Part shown: piece after piece, positions 7,871 to 16,420 of the stretch | How positions within the stretch are numbered: position 1 is the first letter of the stretch | Layout: each line of letters opens with the position of its first letter | Assembly: GCF_018139985.1 (NCBI RefSeq) | Contig: NZ_JAGSOU010000008.1 | Coordinates: forward strand, 109,364-173,363 | Reading direction: 5' to 3' | Source: Actibacterium sp. MT2.3-13A | GTDB lineage: Bacteria; Pseudomonadota; Alphaproteobacteria; Rhodobacterales; Rhodobacteraceae | Length of the DNA: 64,000 bases | The notes under the pieces: generated by a model | Seen by the model: the letters and a program-made list of their open reading frames with translations, nothing else | Told to the model about the DNA's origin: nothing | The model's database searches: none | Made by a program: the position numbers and the translations under genes

Positions 7871-8347
7871 GTGTCGATCCAACAAGCAGCAAAGCCCGCC
7901 CCCAAGGGGGCCGGGGCCCTCGAAGGCGAGGCGCGCACGCAATATGCAGCGCTGTGCTTTCGCATGGTCAAGGACCGGCCCGAGGTGCTGATGATCACCA
8001 GCCGCGACACCGGGCGCTGGGTGATCCCCAAAGGCTGGCCAATCGAGGGGCTGAGCCCGCCGCAATCCGCCGCGCAGGAGGCCTGGGAGGAGGCCGGCGT
8101 CGAGGGCAAGGTCTATGACCGGAAGCTCGGCGTCTATTCCTACGCCAAGGGCATGGACAAGGGCGCCGATCTGCCCTGCACGGTGGCGGTCTACCCGCTC
8201 AAGGTAAAGACCCTGCGCGACAAGTTCCCCGAACGGTCCGAGCGCAGGCGCAAATGGATGTCGCCGAAAAAGGCCGCCCAGCGCGTGAATGAGCCCGAAC
8301 TGGCCGAGATCCTTGAGAATTTCGATCCGCGCCGTCTGAAGGACTGA
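7871..8347 (+). CDS. Nudix hydrolase (diphosphoinositol-polyphosphate phosphohydrolase-like)
   Basis: Cytoplasmic Nudix-fold pyrophosphohydrolase, 158 aa. The Nudix box runs from PKGWPIEGLS to AAQEAWEEAGV. The core EAWEEAGV that binds the metal is intact, while the first glutamate of the classical box is replaced and REU reads QEA. That pattern is common in the short DIPP-like group with the PKGWP motif. The start is GTG at 7871, the only start fitting the ribosome-binding site AAAAGGGA and the family N-terminus. It probably cleaves a nucleoside- or inositol-type diphosphate; the substrate cannot be named. Divergent from the peroxidase operon. Confidence 0.88.
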   Translation: MSIQQAAKPAPKGAGALEGEARTQYAALCFRMVKDRPEVLMITSRDTGRWVIPKGWPIEGLSPPQSAAQEAWEEAGVEGKVYDRKLGVYSYAKGMDKGADLPCTVAVYPLKVKTLRDKFPERSERRRKWMSPKKAAQRVNEPELAEILENFDPRRLKD

Positions 8348-8359
8348 CCCCCGGGGGAA

Positions 8360-8387
8360 TTGATTTCCGCCGCCGGATGCGTATCTA
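8360..8387 (+). promoter_or_regulatory. Candidate promoter upstream of the DUF1178 gene
   Basis: TTGATT (8360-8365) and TATCTA (8382-8387) with a 16-bp spacer lie in the 68-bp gap between the Nudix stop and the DUF1178 start. Weak match; the gene may equally be read through from upstream. Confidence 0.3.
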
Positions 8388-8415
8388 TCGCCTATCCTGA
8401 ACCCCTGAGGCGCCC

Positions 8416-8856
8416 ATGATCCGCTATGCGCTGAGCTGCCGCGAAGGCCACGAATTCGAAAGCTGGTTCCAGTCCGCCGAAGCCTATGACAAGCTTCACA
8501 AGGCGGGCATGGTGGCCTGCTCCGTCTGCGGCGGAGGCGATGTCGAGAAACGTCTGATGGCCCCGCGGATCGGCGCCAAGACCCGGGCGGAGCCCGCGGC
8601 CGGGCAGGCCGAACGCCCGCTCTCCGCCCCCGCCCACCCGGCGGAACAGGCGCTGGCGGCGCTGAAGAAGAAGATCGAGGAAAACTCCGATTATGTGGGC
8701 CGCGATTTCGCCCGCGAGGCACGGCGCATCCACGAGGGCGAGGCGCCCGAACGCGCGATCTACGGCGAGGCGCGGCTCGACGAGGCGAAGCAGCTGATCG
8801 AGGACGGGGTGCCGGTGGCTCCCCTGCCCTTCACCCCCGGACGCAAAACCAACTGA
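8416..8856 (+). CDS. DUF1178 family protein
   Basis: Conserved alphaproteobacterial and betaproteobacterial protein of unknown function, 146 aa. The N-terminus MIRYALSCREGHEFESWFQS and the motif VEKRLMAP are the family signature. C8, H12, C35 and C38 (in CSVCGG) are spaced like a small zinc ribbon. The C-terminal half is helical and charged. No signal peptide, so cytoplasmic. It sits between a Nudix hydrolase and an SDR with a 10-bp gap to the latter. Function not assigned; a metal-binding or nucleic-acid-related role would be inference from the ribbon-like cysteines only. Confidence 0.92.
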   Translation: MIRYALSCREGHEFESWFQSAEAYDKLHKAGMVACSVCGGGDVEKRLMAPRIGAKTRAEPAAGQAERPLSAPAHPAEQALAALKKKIEENSDYVGRDFAREARRIHEGEAPERAIYGEARLDEAKQLIEDGVPVAPLPFTPGRKTN

Positions 8857-8866
8857 AGGATCACGG

Positions 8867-9529
8867 ATGACCATCCTCATCACCGGCGCGACGCGCGGCA
8901 TCGGCCTGCAACTGGCCCAGAACTACGCGACCGCGGGGCAGAAGGTCATCGGAACCGCCCGCGGCGCCGCGCCCGACCTGGCCGGCGTCGACTGGCACCG
9001 GCTGGACGTGACCGACCCGGCGTCGCATGCGGCGCTGGCGGCGGCGCTGGACGGGTGCCCCGTCGACCTGCTGGTCTGCAATGCCGGCATCTATCGCGAC
9101 AAGCACCAGAGCCTCGCCGACGGTTTCCCGGCCGCGATGTGGGCCGAGACCTTCGCCACCAATGTCACCGGCGTCTTCCTGACCGTGCAGGCGCTGCTGC
9201 CCAACCTTCAGGCCGCTCAGGCGCCCAAGGTCGCGATCATCAGCTCGCGGATGGGTTCGGACGCGCTGGCGCCGGGCGGCTCCTACATCTACCGCGCCTC
9301 CAAGGCGGCGGCGCTGAACCTCGGCCGCAACCTGGCCGCCGACCTGGAGGGGCTGGGCATCGCCGTGGGCATCTACCACCCCGGCTGGGTGCGCACCGAC
9401 ATGGGCGGGCCGCAGGGCGAGATCGACGCGCCGCAGGCCGCCGCCGGACTGAGCGCGCGCTTCGCCGCACTGTCGCTGGCGCGCACCGGCTGTTTCGAGA
9501 CCTGGGACGGGCAGGAACTGCCCTATTGA
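8867..9529 (+). CDS. SDR family oxidoreductase
   Basis: Classical short-chain dehydrogenase/reductase, 220 aa, slightly short for the family (about 250). The NAD(P)-binding motif TGATRGIG is at 6-13, CNAG at 71-74, and the catalytic triad is a serine in ISSRMGS (near 127) with Y142 and K146 in YRASK. After the active site the substrate-binding part is short, ending in ETWDGQELPY. Related to the CsgA/YciK-type small SDRs. Substrate unknown. Starts 10 bp after the DUF1178 stop with GGATCACGG upstream, so it is probably co-transcribed. Confidence 0.9.
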   Translation: MTILITGATRGIGLQLAQNYATAGQKVIGTARGAAPDLAGVDWHRLDVTDPASHAALAAALDGCPVDLLVCNAGIYRDKHQSLADGFPAAMWAETFATNVTGVFLTVQALLPNLQAAQAPKVAIISSRMGSDALAPGGSYIYRASKAAALNLGRNLAADLEGLGIAVGIYHPGWVRTDMGGPQGEIDAPQAAAGLSARFAALSLARTGCFETWDGQELPY

Positions 9530-9624
9530 CGCCGCATCGACGCGGCCGGGGCGCGGCGCCTCTTGCCCTTGACCCGGCCTTCGCCTAGGAGAAGCCCGGA
9601 TTGAACGGGGCAGACGGGACAGCC

Positions 9625-10866
9625 ATGCCGCTTCTTGTTATGAAATTCGGGGGCACCTCGGTGGCCGATCTGGCGCGCATCAGGAATGCCGCCGAGAAGG
9701 TCAAGCGCGAGGTCGAGCGAGGCTATGACGTGATCGTCATCGTCTCGGCCATGTCGGGGCGCACCAACGAGCTGGTCGGCTGGGTCGAGCAGACCTCGCC
9801 GCTGTTCGACGCGCGCGAATACGATGCCGTGGTCAGTTCGGGCGAGAACGTCACCGCCGGGCTGATGGCGCTGACGCTGCAGGAGATGGAGATCCCCGCG
9901 CGCAGCTGGCAGGGCTGGCAGGTTCCGGTGATGACCACCTCGGCCCATTCCGCCGCGCGGATCGAGGACATCCCGCGCGCCAATATCGACGCGAAATTCG
10001 CCGAAGGCATGAGGGTGGCAGTCGTCGCGGGCTTCCAGGGGGTCAGCCCCGAGGGCCGGATCACCACGCTGGGCCGGGGCGGCTCGGACACCACCGCGGT
10101 GGCCTTCGCCGCCGCCTTCGACGCGGAGCGCTGCGACATCTACACCGATGTCGATGGCGTCTACACCACCGATCCGCGGATCGAGGACAAGGCGCGAAAG
10201 CTCGACAAGATCGCCTTCGAGGAGATGCTGGAGCTCGCCAGCCTCGGCGCGAAGGTGCTGCAGACCCGCTCGGTCGAGCTGGCCATGCGCTACAAGGTGC
10301 GGCTGCGGGTGCTGTCCAGCTTCGAGGAAAACACCGAAAATTCCGGCACGCTCGTTTGCGACGAGGAGGAAATCATGGAACAGAATGCAGTCTCTGGCGT
10401 CGCCTATTCGCGGGACGAGGCGAAGATGACGCTGATCTCGGTCGCCGACCGCCCCGGCATCGCCGCCGCCATCTTCGGCCCGCTGGCCGAGGCCGGCGTC
10501 AATGTGGACATGATCGTTCAGAACATCTCGGAAGAGGGCCGCACCGACATGACCTTCTCCTGCCCGGTCAATCAGGTGGCCCGCGCCGAGGACGCGCTGA
10601 AGAAGGCCAAGGCCGCCGGCGAGATCAACTATCACGGCCTGGTGGCCGACACCGACGTCGCCAAGGTCTCGGTGGTGGGGATCGGGATGCGCAGCCATGC
10701 CGGCGTCGCCAACCGGATGTTCGACGCCCTCGCCCGCGAGGGGATCAACATCAAGGTCATCACAACCTCCGAGATCAAGATTTCCGTTCTCATCGACCGG
10801 AAATATATGGAACTTGCCGTGCAGGCCCTTCATGATGCGTTCGGACTCGAGAACGCAGCCGGATAA
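9625..10866 (+). CDS. lysC: Aspartate kinase
   Basis: Catalyses ATP-dependent phosphorylation of L-aspartate, the first step to lysine, threonine and methionine. At 413 aa it is the monofunctional type. The N-terminal kinase domain opens with VMKFGGTSVAD; SSGENVTAGLMA and GRGGSDTTAVAFAAAF form the nucleotide and aspartate sites; two C-terminal ACT domains start near residues 270 and 350 and imply end-product feedback. The ATG at 9625 is preferred over an upstream TTG because KFGG then falls at the normal position. It is followed after 8 bp by ptsP. thrC, another enzyme of the threonine branch, is in the same window on the other strand. Confidence 0.95.
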   Translation: MPLLVMKFGGTSVADLARIRNAAEKVKREVERGYDVIVIVSAMSGRTNELVGWVEQTSPLFDAREYDAVVSSGENVTAGLMALTLQEMEIPARSWQGWQVPVMTTSAHSAARIEDIPRANIDAKFAEGMRVAVVAGFQGVSPEGRITTLGRGGSDTTAVAFAAAFDAERCDIYTDVDGVYTTDPRIEDKARKLDKIAFEEMLELASLGAKVLQTRSVELAMRYKVRLRVLSSFEENTENSGTLVCDEEEIMEQNAVSGVAYSRDEAKMTLISVADRPGIAAAIFGPLAEAGVNVDMIVQNISEEGRTDMTFSCPVNQVARAEDALKKAKAAGEINYHGLVADTDVAKVSVVGIGMRSHAGVANRMFDALAREGINIKVITTSEIKISVLIDRKYMELAVQALHDAFGLENAAG

Positions 10867-10874
10867 CGGGGGCA

Positions 10875-13118
10875 ATGCCCGAAAACTTCGAAAGCGAAAG
10901 TCGCAAGCTGCTCCGCCGCTTGCGAGACACTCTTGCCGAGGCCGGCGAGGGGCAGGAGCGGCTTGACCGCATCACGCACCTGATCGCCGATTCGATGCGC
11001 ACAGAGGTGTGCTCGATCTACCTGTTCCGCGATTCCGAAACGCTTGAACTCTGCGCGACCGAAGGGTTGAACCCCAGCGCCGTGCACCAGACCCGCCTGC
11101 GGGTGGGCGAGGGCCTGGTCGGCCGCGTCGCCAAGACCGCGCGCCCCGTCAACACCGGAAATGCGCCCTCGGCCAAGGGCTTCCGCTTCATGCCGGAGAC
11201 CGGCGAGGAGATCTATTCCTCCTTCCTCGGCGTGCCGGTGCAGCGGCTGGGAGAGCCGATGGGCGTGCTGGTGGTGCAGTCCAAGGAGGCGCGCGAATTC
11301 TCCGACGACGAGGTCTACGCGCTGGAGGTCGTGGCCATGGTGCTGGCCGAGATGACGGAGCTCGGCGCCTTCGTCGGCGAGGGCGCGGCGCTGGCCGCGC
11401 TGCACCAGCGCCCGGCCATGTTCCGCGGCGCCGTGGCGCAGGAGGGCGTGGCCGCCGGCCATGTCTGGCTGCACGAGCCGCGCGTGGTGATCACCAACCC
11501 CGTGGCCGACGATCCGCACGAGGAACTGCGCCGCCTGAAGGCCGCCGTCGACCAGCTGCGCGTCTCGGTGGACGAGATGCTGGACACCGCCCGCGAGGGC
11601 GACAGCGAACAGCTTCAGGTTCTGGAAGCCTACCGCATGTTCGCCAATTCCCGCGGCTGGATGCGCCGCATGGAAGAGGACATCTCGCGCGGGCTGTCGG
11701 CCGAGGCTGCGGTGGAAAAGGAGCAATCCGCCGCCCGCGCCCGGATGCAGACCGTCCCCGATCCCTATCTGCGCGAGCGCCTGCACGACCTCGACGACCT
11801 GTCAAACCGTCTGCTGCGGATCCTGACCGGCCAGGGCCGCGAAACCGGCGCCGAGATGCCCGAAGACCCGATCCTGATCGCGCGCAACATCGGCCCCGGC
11901 GAATTGCTGGCCTATGGCCGCCGCCTGCGCGGCATCGTGCTGGAGGAGGGCTCGGTCGGCAGCCACGCCGCGATCGTCGCGCGCGCGCTGGCCATTCCGC
12001 TGGTCATCCACGCCGCCCGCATCACCACCGAGGCGCTGAACGGCGACCCGATCCTGGTCGATGGCGAACAGGGCGTGGTGCACCTGCGCCCCGAGGACAC
12101 CGTGGCCAACGCCTTCCGCGACAAGATGGCGATGCAGACCAAGGCGCTGGAGCGCTACGCCTCGATCCGCACCGAGCCGGCCGAGACGCAATGCGGCCAG
12201 CGCGTCGCGCTGAACATGAACGCCGGGCTGATGGCCGACCTGCCCTCGCTGGAAAGCTCGGGCGCCGAGGGCGTGGGCCTGTTCCGCACCGAGCTGCAGT
12301 TCCTGATCAACTCCAAGATGCCCCGCCGCGGCGAGCTGGCCGCGCTCTACAAGCGCGTCCTCGACGCGGCCGGCGGCAAGCGGGTGGTGTTCCGCACCCT
12401 CGACATCGGCTCGGACAAGGTGCTGCCCTACATGAAGCGGCAGGACGAGCCCAACCCGGCGCTCGGCTGGCGCGCGATCCGGGTGGGGCTGGACAAGCCG
12501 GGCGTGATGCGGATGCAGCTGCAGGCGATGATCCGCGCCGCCGCCGGGCGGCCGCTGACCGTGATGTTCCCCTTCATCGCCCAGTTCGAGGAATTCAAGG
12601 CCGCCCGCCAGGCCCTGCTCGATGAGTTGGAGCGCGAGGAACGACTGGGCCGCGTCCTGCCCGAAAAGGTCGAGATCGGCGCCATGCTGGAGACCCCCAG
12701 CCTAGCCTTCGCGCCGCAACAGTTCTTCGAGATGGCCGATTTCATCTCCATCGGCGGCAACGACCTGAAGCAGTTCTTCTTCGCCGCCGACCGCGAGAAC
12801 GAGCGCGTGCGCAAACGCTATGACACGCTGAACGTCAGCTTCCTGACCTTCCTCGAACAGATCGTCGCCCGCTGCGCCGCGACCGGCACCGACCTGTCGT
12901 TCTGCGGCGAGGATGCGGGACGCCCGGTGGAGGCGATGTGCTTCGCCGCGATCGGGTTGCGCAACCTCTCGATGCGCCCGGCCTCGATCGGGCCGGTCAA
13001 GCACCTGCTGCGCCGGATCGACCTGCGCGAGGTGCGCTCGGTCATCGACGAGGCGCGCGCCAGCGGCGAGCAGTCGGTGCGCCCGGCGGTGCTGGGCTGG
13101 CTGCGCCAGCAATACTGA
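10875..13118 (+). CDS. ptsP: Phosphoenolpyruvate-protein phosphotransferase, nitrogen PTS enzyme I
   Basis: EI-Ntr, 747 aa, which takes phosphate from PEP and passes it to NPr. An N-terminal GAF domain (about residues 20-165) sets it apart from sugar-PTS enzyme I. The phosphorylated histidine is H364 in GSVGSHAAIVAR. The PEP-binding barrel carries GVGLFRTE, RTLDIGSDK, SIGGNDLKQFFFAADREN and the catalytic C677 in SFCGEDAG. It is a signalling system for nitrogen and potassium status rather than transport. It sits directly behind lysC, probably in one operon. No PTS partner (NPr, EIIA) lies in the window. Confidence 0.96.
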   Translation: MPENFESESRKLLRRLRDTLAEAGEGQERLDRITHLIADSMRTEVCSIYLFRDSETLELCATEGLNPSAVHQTRLRVGEGLVGRVAKTARPVNTGNAPSAKGFRFMPETGEEIYSSFLGVPVQRLGEPMGVLVVQSKEAREFSDDEVYALEVVAMVLAEMTELGAFVGEGAALAALHQRPAMFRGAVAQEGVAAGHVWLHEPRVVITNPVADDPHEELRRLKAAVDQLRVSVDEMLDTAREGDSEQLQVLEAYRMFANSRGWMRRMEEDISRGLSAEAAVEKEQSAARARMQTVPDPYLRERLHDLDDLSNRLLRILTGQGRETGAEMPEDPILIARNIGPGELLAYGRRLRGIVLEEGSVGSHAAIVARALAIPLVIHAARITTEALNGDPILVDGEQGVVHLRPEDTVANAFRDKMAMQTKALERYASIRTEPAETQCGQRVALNMNAGLMADLPSLESSGAEGVGLFRTELQFLINSKMPRRGELAALYKRVLDAAGGKRVVFRTLDIGSDKVLPYMKRQDEPNPALGWRAIRVGLDKPGVMRMQLQAMIRAAAGRPLTVMFPFIAQFEEFKAARQALLDELEREERLGRVLPEKVEIGAMLETPSLAFAPQQFFEMADFISIGGNDLKQFFFAADRENERVRKRYDTLNVSFLTFLEQIVARCAATGTDLSFCGEDAGRPVEAMCFAAIGLRNLSMRPASIGPVKHLLRRIDLREVRSVIDEARASGEQSVRPAVLGWLRQQY

Positions 13119-13129
13119 AGATCAGCGGG

Positions 13130-13615
13130 TCAGACCGCACGCTCGACCGCGCCGGTCACGCCGTCCCACGCCCCCGCGCGCAGCGCCAGGCCCAGAACGC
13201 GGTCCGGGTTGGTGGGCGGGGGCATCTCCACCCCCTCCAGCTTTTCGAATCCGAAGCGGCCGTAATAGGGCGCGTCGCCCACCAGCATCACACGCGCCCA
13301 CCCTCCGGCGCGGGCGCGGGCCAGCGATTCCTGGATCAGCAGCGCGCCCAGCCCCTCGCCCTGGCGGGTCGGGTGCACGGCGACCGGGCCCAGCAGCAGC
13401 GCGTCCTTCCCGCCGACGCGCACCGGCCAGTAGCGGATGGCGGCGGCCAGGGTGCCGTCCGCGTCGCGCGCGGTCAGGCACAGCGCCGCTACCGGGGCCA
13501 CGCCTTCGCGGAGGCGGTAGGACGACAGCGCCTCGCGCCCCGGCGCGAAGCACAGGTCGTAGAGCGCCTCGATCTCCCACCAGTCCTCGGCCCGTTCCTG
13601 CTCCAGCCGGATCAC
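13130..13615 (-). CDS. GNAT family N-acetyltransferase
   Basis: Single-domain GNAT acetyltransferase, 161 aa, with acetyl-CoA as donor. The central strand and pyrophosphate loop are clear: LGPVAVHPTRQGEGLGALLI (motif A, Q/R-x-x-G-x-G/A form). The following VMLVGDAPYYGRFGFEK motif is typical for the YhbS-like subgroup of GNATs. Acceptor unknown. It lies 11 bp from the convergent ptsP stop and is divergent from the flavin reductase. Confidence 0.9.
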   Translation of the reverse strand: MIRLEQERAEDWWEIEALYDLCFAPGREALSSYRLREGVAPVAALCLTARDADGTLAAAIRYWPVRVGGKDALLLGPVAVHPTRQGEGLGALLIQESLARARAGGWARVMLVGDAPYYGRFGFEKLEGVEMPPPTNPDRVLGLALRAGAWDGVTGAVERAV

Positions 13616-13703
13616 GCCCTGCCCCTTTTTCGCTTTCCTTCTGGAAAGGCTGCTAGCACGGGGTTAGGTCTGGGGCAAACCGATCTGATCAGGAGCGCCC
13701 AAC

Positions 13704-14309
13704 ATGTTCTACCGCCCCGAGGATGGCCACGGCCTGCCCCACAACCCGTTCAACGCGATCGTCACGCCCCGCCCCATCGGCTGGATCTCGACCCGCGGCC
13801 GCGACGGGCGGGAAAACCTCGCCCCCTATTCCTTCTTCAACGCGGTCGCCTACACGCCGCCGCAGGTGATGTTCGCCACCACCTCGCGCAAGGAGGACCG
13901 GCACATGGGCAAGGACAGCCTGGCCAATATCGACGAGACCGGGGTGTTCTGCGTCAACATCGTGGAATACGCGATGCGCGACGCGATGAACCTGACCTCG
14001 GGCGCCTACGACCGGGATGTGGACGAGTTCGAGCTGGCCGGGATCGCGCGCGCCGAATGCGAAACCGTCGCCTGTTCCCGCGTGGCCGGGGCGCCTGCCA
14101 ACCTGGAATGCCGGCTGACGCAGATCGTCAAACTCGAGGGCGCGGACAACCACCTGGTGCTGGGCGAGGTCACCGGCGTGCACATGCGCGACGACTGCCT
14201 GCGCGAGGGGCGGTTCGACGTCACCACCTTCCAGCCGCTGGCCCGGCTGGGCTACCGCGACTACGCGCGCGTGACCGAGGTGTTCAGCCTCAACAGGCCG
14301 GGCGAGTGA
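13704..14309 (+). CDS. Flavin reductase family protein (FMN-binding split barrel)
   Basis: 201-aa split-barrel flavoprotein of the flavin-reductase/DIM6 type. The N-terminal block NPFNAIVTPRPIGWISTRG and the segment LAPYSFFNAVAYTPPQVMFA are characteristic FMN-contacting motifs. It probably reduces FMN with NAD(P)H or acts as an FMN-dependent oxidoreductase; the electron acceptor is unknown. The ATG at 13704 has CAGGAGCG upstream as ribosome-binding site. Downstream lies a short hairpin plus the intergenic element at 14323-14367, then the convergent SulP gene. Confidence 0.88.
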   Translation: MFYRPEDGHGLPHNPFNAIVTPRPIGWISTRGRDGRENLAPYSFFNAVAYTPPQVMFATTSRKEDRHMGKDSLANIDETGVFCVNIVEYAMRDAMNLTSGAYDRDVDEFELAGIARAECETVACSRVAGAPANLECRLTQIVKLEGADNHLVLGEVTGVHMRDDCLREGRFDVTTFQPLARLGYRDYARVTEVFSLNRPGE

Positions 14310-14322
14310 CCCAGGCGCCGCG

Positions 14323-14367
14323 CCCGCCTCGCGGGTGCGGCGATGAGTATTTGGACCAAGAAGAAGG
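14323..14367 (+). repeat. Intergenic element, copy A (GC hairpin plus TATTTG/GAAGAAG core)
   Basis: A small stem CCCGC-CTC-GCGGG (14323-14335) is followed by ATGAGTATTTGG and ACCAAGAAGAAGG (14343-14367). A degenerate second copy in the same layout lies on the minus strand at 54444-54484. Copy A is directly downstream of the flavin reductase stop and ends at the SulP stop. It may be a family-wide intergenic or 3'-end element; two copies in 64 kb cannot show its role. Confidence 0.5.
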
Positions 14368-14370
14368 GGG

Positions 14371-15987
14371 CTAGTGCCCCGCCCCCAACTGGCCGGTGCG
14401 CACCGAATAGTTGACCGCGACCTGGTAATCGGGGTCGTCGTCGCTGTCGACCATCAACTGGCCGGCGCGGGTCAGGAGCTGGTGGCAGTCGCGGCTGAGA
14501 TGGCGCAGCTGCACCCGTTTGCCGGCGGCCTCGTATTTCGCGGCAACCGACTCGATCGCGGTCAGGGCCGACTGGTCGGCGACGCGGCTGTCGGCGAAAT
14601 CGATCACCACGCGCGCGGGGTCGGTCTCGGGCGCGAAAAGTTCGGTGAAGCCGGCGGCGGAGCCGAAGAAGAGCGGGCCCTGCACCTGGTAGACCTTGGC
14701 GCCCTCGGGGGTCTCGTAGGTCTTGGCGTGGATGCGGGTGGCGTTGCTCCAGGCATATTCCAGCGCCGAGACGATGACGCCGACCACCACCGCGGTGGCG
14801 AGGTCGTAGGCGACGGTGGTGATGGTCACCAGCACGATCACCAGAGCGTCGGCGCGGGGCACCTTGCGCATGATGCGGAACGACTGCCAGGCGAAGGTGC
14901 CGATCACCACCATGAACATCACGCCGACCAGCGCGGCCAGCGGGATCTGCTCGATCAGCGGCGAGGCGGCCACGATGAACAGCAGTAGGAACAGCGCCGC
15001 CGAGATCCCCGACAGGCGCATCCGCCCGCCCGATTTCACGTTGATCATCGACTGGCCGATCATCGCGCAGCCGCCCATGCCGCCGAAAAACCCGGTGACC
15101 ACGTTCGCCGCGCCCTGGGCCACGCATTCCTGGGAGGCCCCCCCGCGCTTACCGGTGATCTCGCCCACCAGGTTCAGGGTCAGCAGGCTTTCGATCAGGC
15201 CGATCGCAGCGAGGATCACCGCATAGGGGAAGATGATCTGCAGCGTCTCCAGGGTCAGCGGCACGGCGGGGATGTGGAAGGCGGGCAGCCCGCCCTCGAT
15301 CGAGGCCATGTCGCCCACCCGCGGCACGTCGATGTCGAAGGCGATGACCAGCACCGCCACCACCGCGATCCCCGCCAGCGGCGCGGGGATGGCCCTGGTG
15401 ATCCTGGGCGTGACCCAGATGATGGCCATGGTCGCCGCCACCAGCGCCAGCATGGTCACCAGCGGCCAGCCGGTCATCCATTGCCCGCCGGACATGCCGT
15501 GGCCCGCGGCCTCGGCGGTGCCGGGCACCTGGAACTGCGTCAGCTGCGCGAGGAAGATCACGATCGCCAGCCCGTTGACGAAGCCCAGCATAACCGGGTG
15601 CGGCACCAGCCGGATGAACTTGCCCAGCTTGAAGACGCCCGCCAGAACCTGCAACAGCCCCATCAGCACCACCGTGGCGAAGAGGTATTCGACCCCGTGC
15701 TGGGCCACCAGCGCCACCATCACCACCGCCAGCGCGCCGGTGGCGCCCGAGATCATGCCGGGACGCCCGCCGAACAGGGCGGTGATCAGCCCCACCAGGA
15801 AGGCCGCGTAGAGCCCGACCAGAGGGTGCACGCCCGCCACGAAGGCGAAAGCCACGGCCTCGGGCACCAGCGCCAGCGCCACGGTCAGGCCGGCCAGCAG
15901 CTCGGTCTTGAGCCGATCGGGGGTCAGACCGCCCGCCGGTTTCGTCAGTTGCGAGGGGGCATAACGCTCGGCAAATGCCGCCAGCAT
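14371..15987 (-). CDS. SulP family inorganic anion transporter with STAS domain
   Basis: Inner-membrane anion carrier (sulfate, bicarbonate or related), 538 aa. About 12-14 hydrophobic segments run from residue 28 to 410, opening with the SulP signature LLAGLTVALALVPEAVAFAFVAG, followed by FGGRPGMISGATGALAVV and the later GGMGGCAMIGQSMINVKSGG. A cytoplasmic STAS domain (about 430-538) contains the typical RVVIDFADSRVADQSAL loop. I prefer the ATG at 15987 because the family N-terminus starts there; an ATG 66 bp further upstream is possible and neither has a strong ribosome-binding site. Transported ion not decidable from sequence. Confidence 0.92.
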   Translation of the reverse strand: MLAAFAERYAPSQLTKPAGGLTPDRLKTELLAGLTVALALVPEAVAFAFVAGVHPLVGLYAAFLVGLITALFGGRPGMISGATGALAVVMVALVAQHGVEYLFATVVLMGLLQVLAGVFKLGKFIRLVPHPVMLGFVNGLAIVIFLAQLTQFQVPGTAEAAGHGMSGGQWMTGWPLVTMLALVAATMAIIWVTPRITRAIPAPLAGIAVVAVLVIAFDIDVPRVGDMASIEGGLPAFHIPAVPLTLETLQIIFPYAVILAAIGLIESLLTLNLVGEITGKRGGASQECVAQGAANVVTGFFGGMGGCAMIGQSMINVKSGGRMRLSGISAALFLLLFIVAASPLIEQIPLAALVGVMFMVVIGTFAWQSFRIMRKVPRADALVIVLVTITTVAYDLATAVVVGVIVSALEYAWSNATRIHAKTYETPEGAKVYQVQGPLFFGSAAGFTELFAPETDPARVVIDFADSRVADQSALTAIESVAAKYEAAGKRVQLRHLSRDCHQLLTRAGQLMVDSDDDPDYQVAVNYSVRTGQLGAGH

Positions 15988-16141
15988 GGATCGGGGCAAG
16001 GGGCTTGTCCTGTCTTGTTGGATTTTTTGTTCGCGACCGCGCGCATACCGCATGCGGCCGCCGGTGGAAACCGCCCGCGCCCGGAAAGTTGAAATGAAAG
16101 GCCGATTTGCCGCAGCCGCAGGGCGGGTTTCGCCCGCGCCG

Positions 16142-16306
16142 TCACTCCGCGCGGTGTTTCTTCAGGAACTGGCGGATGAAGCGGCGGATCTCGCGCGCGG
16201 CGCTGGTGTCGAGATCGTTGCAGAGCCGGACGAAGGCGTCGCGCTCCTCCTTGTCGAGGCGCAGGACGAGCTGGCTGTCCTTCTTGTTCTTCTTGTCCGC
16301 CTTCAT
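16142..16306 (-). CDS. Small ribbon-helix-helix-like protein
   Basis: A 54-residue protein. The N-terminus MKADKKNKKDSQ is lysine-rich, followed by a short beta-strand QLVLRLDKEE, then two predicted helices (RDAFVRLCNDLDTS and AAREIRRFIRQFLKKH). This strand-helix-helix layout with basic surface fits the MetJ/Arc/CopG DNA-binding fold, which usually acts as a dimeric repressor. It is divergent from a 38-codon ORF, and a perfect 14-bp palindrome lies 43 bp upstream of its start, a natural candidate for autoregulation. It lies upstream of, and in the same direction as, the SulP transporter gene, 154 bp away. Fold call is inference from sequence pattern. Confidence 0.72.
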   Translation of the reverse strand: MKADKKNKKDSQLVLRLDKEERDAFVRLCNDLDTSAAREIRRFIRQFLKKHRAE

Positions 16307-16348
16307 GGTCACCGTCGCGCGCCCCCGTCCTTGATTTTTCCGGGAATT

Positions 16349-16362
16349 AATGTATATACATT
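16349..16362. promoter_or_regulatory. Perfect 14-bp AT palindrome, candidate operator
   Basis: AATGTATATACATT is a perfect inverted repeat in the 114-bp gap between the ribbon-helix-helix gene (start 16306, minus) and the 38-codon ORF (start 16421, plus). It stands out from very GC-rich surroundings, and the flank TTGCATTACATT contains a further ATTACATT half. RHH repressors commonly bind such short palindromes next to their own gene. It may also overlap a promoter because of the TATATA core. Confidence 0.5.
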
Positions 16363-16420
16363 TGCATTACATTCATGGTGCCAGACACTATTGCGGCACG
16401 GCAACCAGGGAAAGAAGATC

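Noticed and set aside
6062..8722. 886-codon minus-strand reading frame running through the peroxidase and Nudix genes
   Set aside because: Only the HDAC-family portion ending at GTG 7180 is real; upstream residues are antisense or off-frame readings of neighbouring genes.
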